Shown: positions 6,283 through 7,168 of the stretch, one piece after another
Numbering within the stretch: the first letter of the stretch is position 1
Layout: the number at the start of each line of letters is the position of its first letter
Assembly (NCBI GenBank): GCA_017998475.1
Contig: JAGODA010000165.1
Location: 1 to 7,168, forward strand
Direction of reading: 5' to 3'
Source: Spirochaetota bacterium
GTDB taxonomy: Bacteria; Spirochaetota; UBA4802; UBA5368
Length of the DNA: 7,168 nt
The notes under the pieces: model-generated
The model's database searches: none
What the model saw: the letters and a program-made list of their open reading frames with translations, nothing else
Told to the model about the DNA's origin: nothing
Position numbers and translations under genes: made by a program

Positions 6283-6357
6283 GCGGTATCGCTCGTTAAT
6301 AATACCCGGGACCCCGTACCGATCGCTTACGGAACTCCCGCAGGTTTCATAAATCTT

Positions 6358-6384
6358 ATTATATCATCGGAATTATTCACGCAA
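6358..6384 (-). promoter_or_regulatory. Extended -10 promoter of the 5227-6282 gene
   Basis: On the minus strand a perfect TATAAT (plus-strand ATTATA, 6358-6363) is preceded by TGA, giving a full extended -10. The best upstream hexamer is TTGCGT at a short 15-bp spacing (6379-6384), so the -35 contribution is weak. The predicted start near 6350 leaves a leader of about 68 nt. Confidence 0.55.
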
Positions 6385-6421
6385 GCATTAAACATTGCGC
6401 ACCGATATCGCGGGGAACGGC

Positions 6422-6476
6422 TGAAAAACAAAGTCCCCTCCCTGAAGTAGCCTCGTACGGAGGCAGGGAGGGGACT
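6422..6476 (-). terminator. Intrinsic terminator of the CoA-transferase gene
   Basis: A perfect 13-bp stem pairs 6464-6476 with 6432-6444 (AGTCCCCTCCCTG and its complement). It continues past a one-sided 6-nt bulge into a 4-bp CCTC/GAGG inner stem with a 5-nt loop. On the minus strand it is followed directly by TTGTTTTTC. It lies 26 nt past the stop at 6503 and insulates the next minus-strand gene. Confidence 0.9.
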
Positions 6477-6502
6477 GACGTAATTCTTACGGAAATAATG
6501 CT

Positions 6503-7168
6503 TCAGGCGCCCGGCATCGTAATGAAGAAGCCCTGCGGATCGACTTCATGCCTCAGGATCTCCAGGATCTCCGGCGATGGCACCTCCGTAACCGGTATCT
6601 CTCCTTCCGGCCTGAGAAGTTCAAAGCCAGAGGCGAGCTGCGCGAGGTCCGCGGATACTCCCGGGTGCAGGGTCTTGATCCGCATCCTTTTGGTAGCCGG
6701 ATCGAAATCATATACACCGGCGGTCGACACGACCGCGACGGGCCCCTTGCCGAGGATGCCGAGGTCGGTACGGCTCACCCCGTCGACCATGTGCCCGGTC
6801 GTCGTAATGAAATCACATTTCTGGACGAATTTCTGCGGGCTCTGAATTCCCACGAAAACAAGCTTCTCGCACAGCGATCCGACGTCGTTGTTTCCGCCGG
6901 AGCCGGTCAGACGGACCTTGGGATTGAGGAAGCTGTCCCCGATCATCGTTGTATTCGCGTTGCCGTACATGTCCAGCTGGGCGAACCCCAGGAAACCGGT
7001 GTCAACAAGACCGCACGCCGCCTGGCCGAACGAATAGGCCATCTCCATAATCATCGGTGACTTGCGATAGGTCTCGGGCCCCCCGACCGACCACGGCATA
7101 CCGCCCGCGATGGGGTCCTGTCCGCCGGATTCATATACGAAGGTTATATGGGGCGCATGGGTCTTCTT
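6503..7168 (-). CDS. CoA-transferase beta subunit, GctB-like (partial)
   Basis: The last 221 residues of a family I CoA-transferase beta subunit are present; the frame is open to the window edge, so roughly 40-50 N-terminal residues are missing. The ATG at 7099 is internal. Translation upstream of it continues with HITFVYESGGQDPIAGG, whose VYESG holds the catalytic glutamate expected in this subunit (Glu54 in Acidaminococcus GctB), which forms the covalent acyl-CoA intermediate. Other matches to GctB are AQLDMYGNANTTMIGD, NPKVRLTGSGG, FDPATKRM and the C-terminal VDPQGFFITMP. The active enzyme needs an alpha subunit, normally encoded just upstream, which here would be beyond 7168. Substrate may be glutaconate or another dicarboxyl-, aryl- or ring-derived acyl-CoA (IpdAB-type enzymes share the fold), so no symbol is assigned. 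Transcription ends at the terminator at 6422-6476. Confidence 0.9.
   Translation of the reverse strand, partial: KKTHAPHITFVYESGGQDPIAGGMPWSVGGPETYRKSPMIMEMAYSFGQAACGLVDTGFLGFAQLDMYGNANTTMIGDSFLNPKVRLTGSGGNNDVGSLCEKLVFVGIQSPQKFVQKCDFITTTGHMVDGVSRTDLGILGKGPVAVVSTAGVYDFDPATKRMRIKTLHPGVSADLAQLASGFELLRPEGEIPVTEVPSPEILEILRHEVDPQGFFITMPGA

Noticed and set aside
6285..6306. GGTAT/ATACC pairing just upstream of the start at 6282
   Set aside because: Five base pairs with a 12-nt loop is too weak to claim a regulatory hairpin.
6548..7060. 170-codon plus-strand frame opposite the CoA-transferase gene
   Set aside because: It is a shadow of a strongly conserved coding sequence; no start signals.

Overview
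The window is about 54-55% GC by eye and looks like ordinary chromosome from an environmental Gram-negative-type bacterium. Four of the six genes encode predicted exported proteins or lipoproteins with spirochaete-like content: a MORN-repeat lipoprotein, a YPFSGPD conserved protein, an exported alpha/beta hydrolase and a TapB/DUF3108-like protein. A Spirochaetota (Leptospirae-like) or deltaproteobacterial-grade lineage is plausible, but no marker gene here settles it. I see no insertion sequence, CRISPR array, rRNA, intact tRNA or phage gene.

Layout. 1-84 holds a strong bidirectional terminator. 85-609 (minus) is a MORN-repeat lipoprotein with a GTG start. The divergent region 610-897 carries a minus-strand promoter (784-761) with a leader of about 145 nt, and a plus-strand TTGACA element beside a nested inverted repeat. 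898-2100 and 2097-2996 (plus) form a two-gene operon with an ATGA overlap: an exported protein of a conserved uncharacterised family, then an exported alpha/beta hydrolase. 2985-4340 (minus) is an APC-family amino-acid permease that overlaps the hydrolase tail to tail. 4341-4727 is the permease leader and promoter, followed by an AT-rich regulatory stretch with two matching 17-bp dyads around the promoter of 4728-5174 (plus), a small zinc-ribbon protein. 5227-6282 (minus) is an exported protein with a TapB/DUF3108-like C-terminal half and its own extended -10 promoter. 6422-6476 is a clear intrinsic terminator for the last gene, 6503-7168 (minus, 5' end outside), the beta subunit of a family I CoA-transferase related to glutaconate CoA-transferase B.

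Apart from the two-gene operon, each gene appears to have its own transcription signals, so the window is a set of independent units rather than one pathway. The CoA-transferase and the permease suggest amino-acid or organic-acid metabolism, but nothing links them directly. The most unusual elements are the dyad pair at 4652-4708, the ribosome-site-sequestering hairpin at 829-883, and the co-translated pair at 898-2996.
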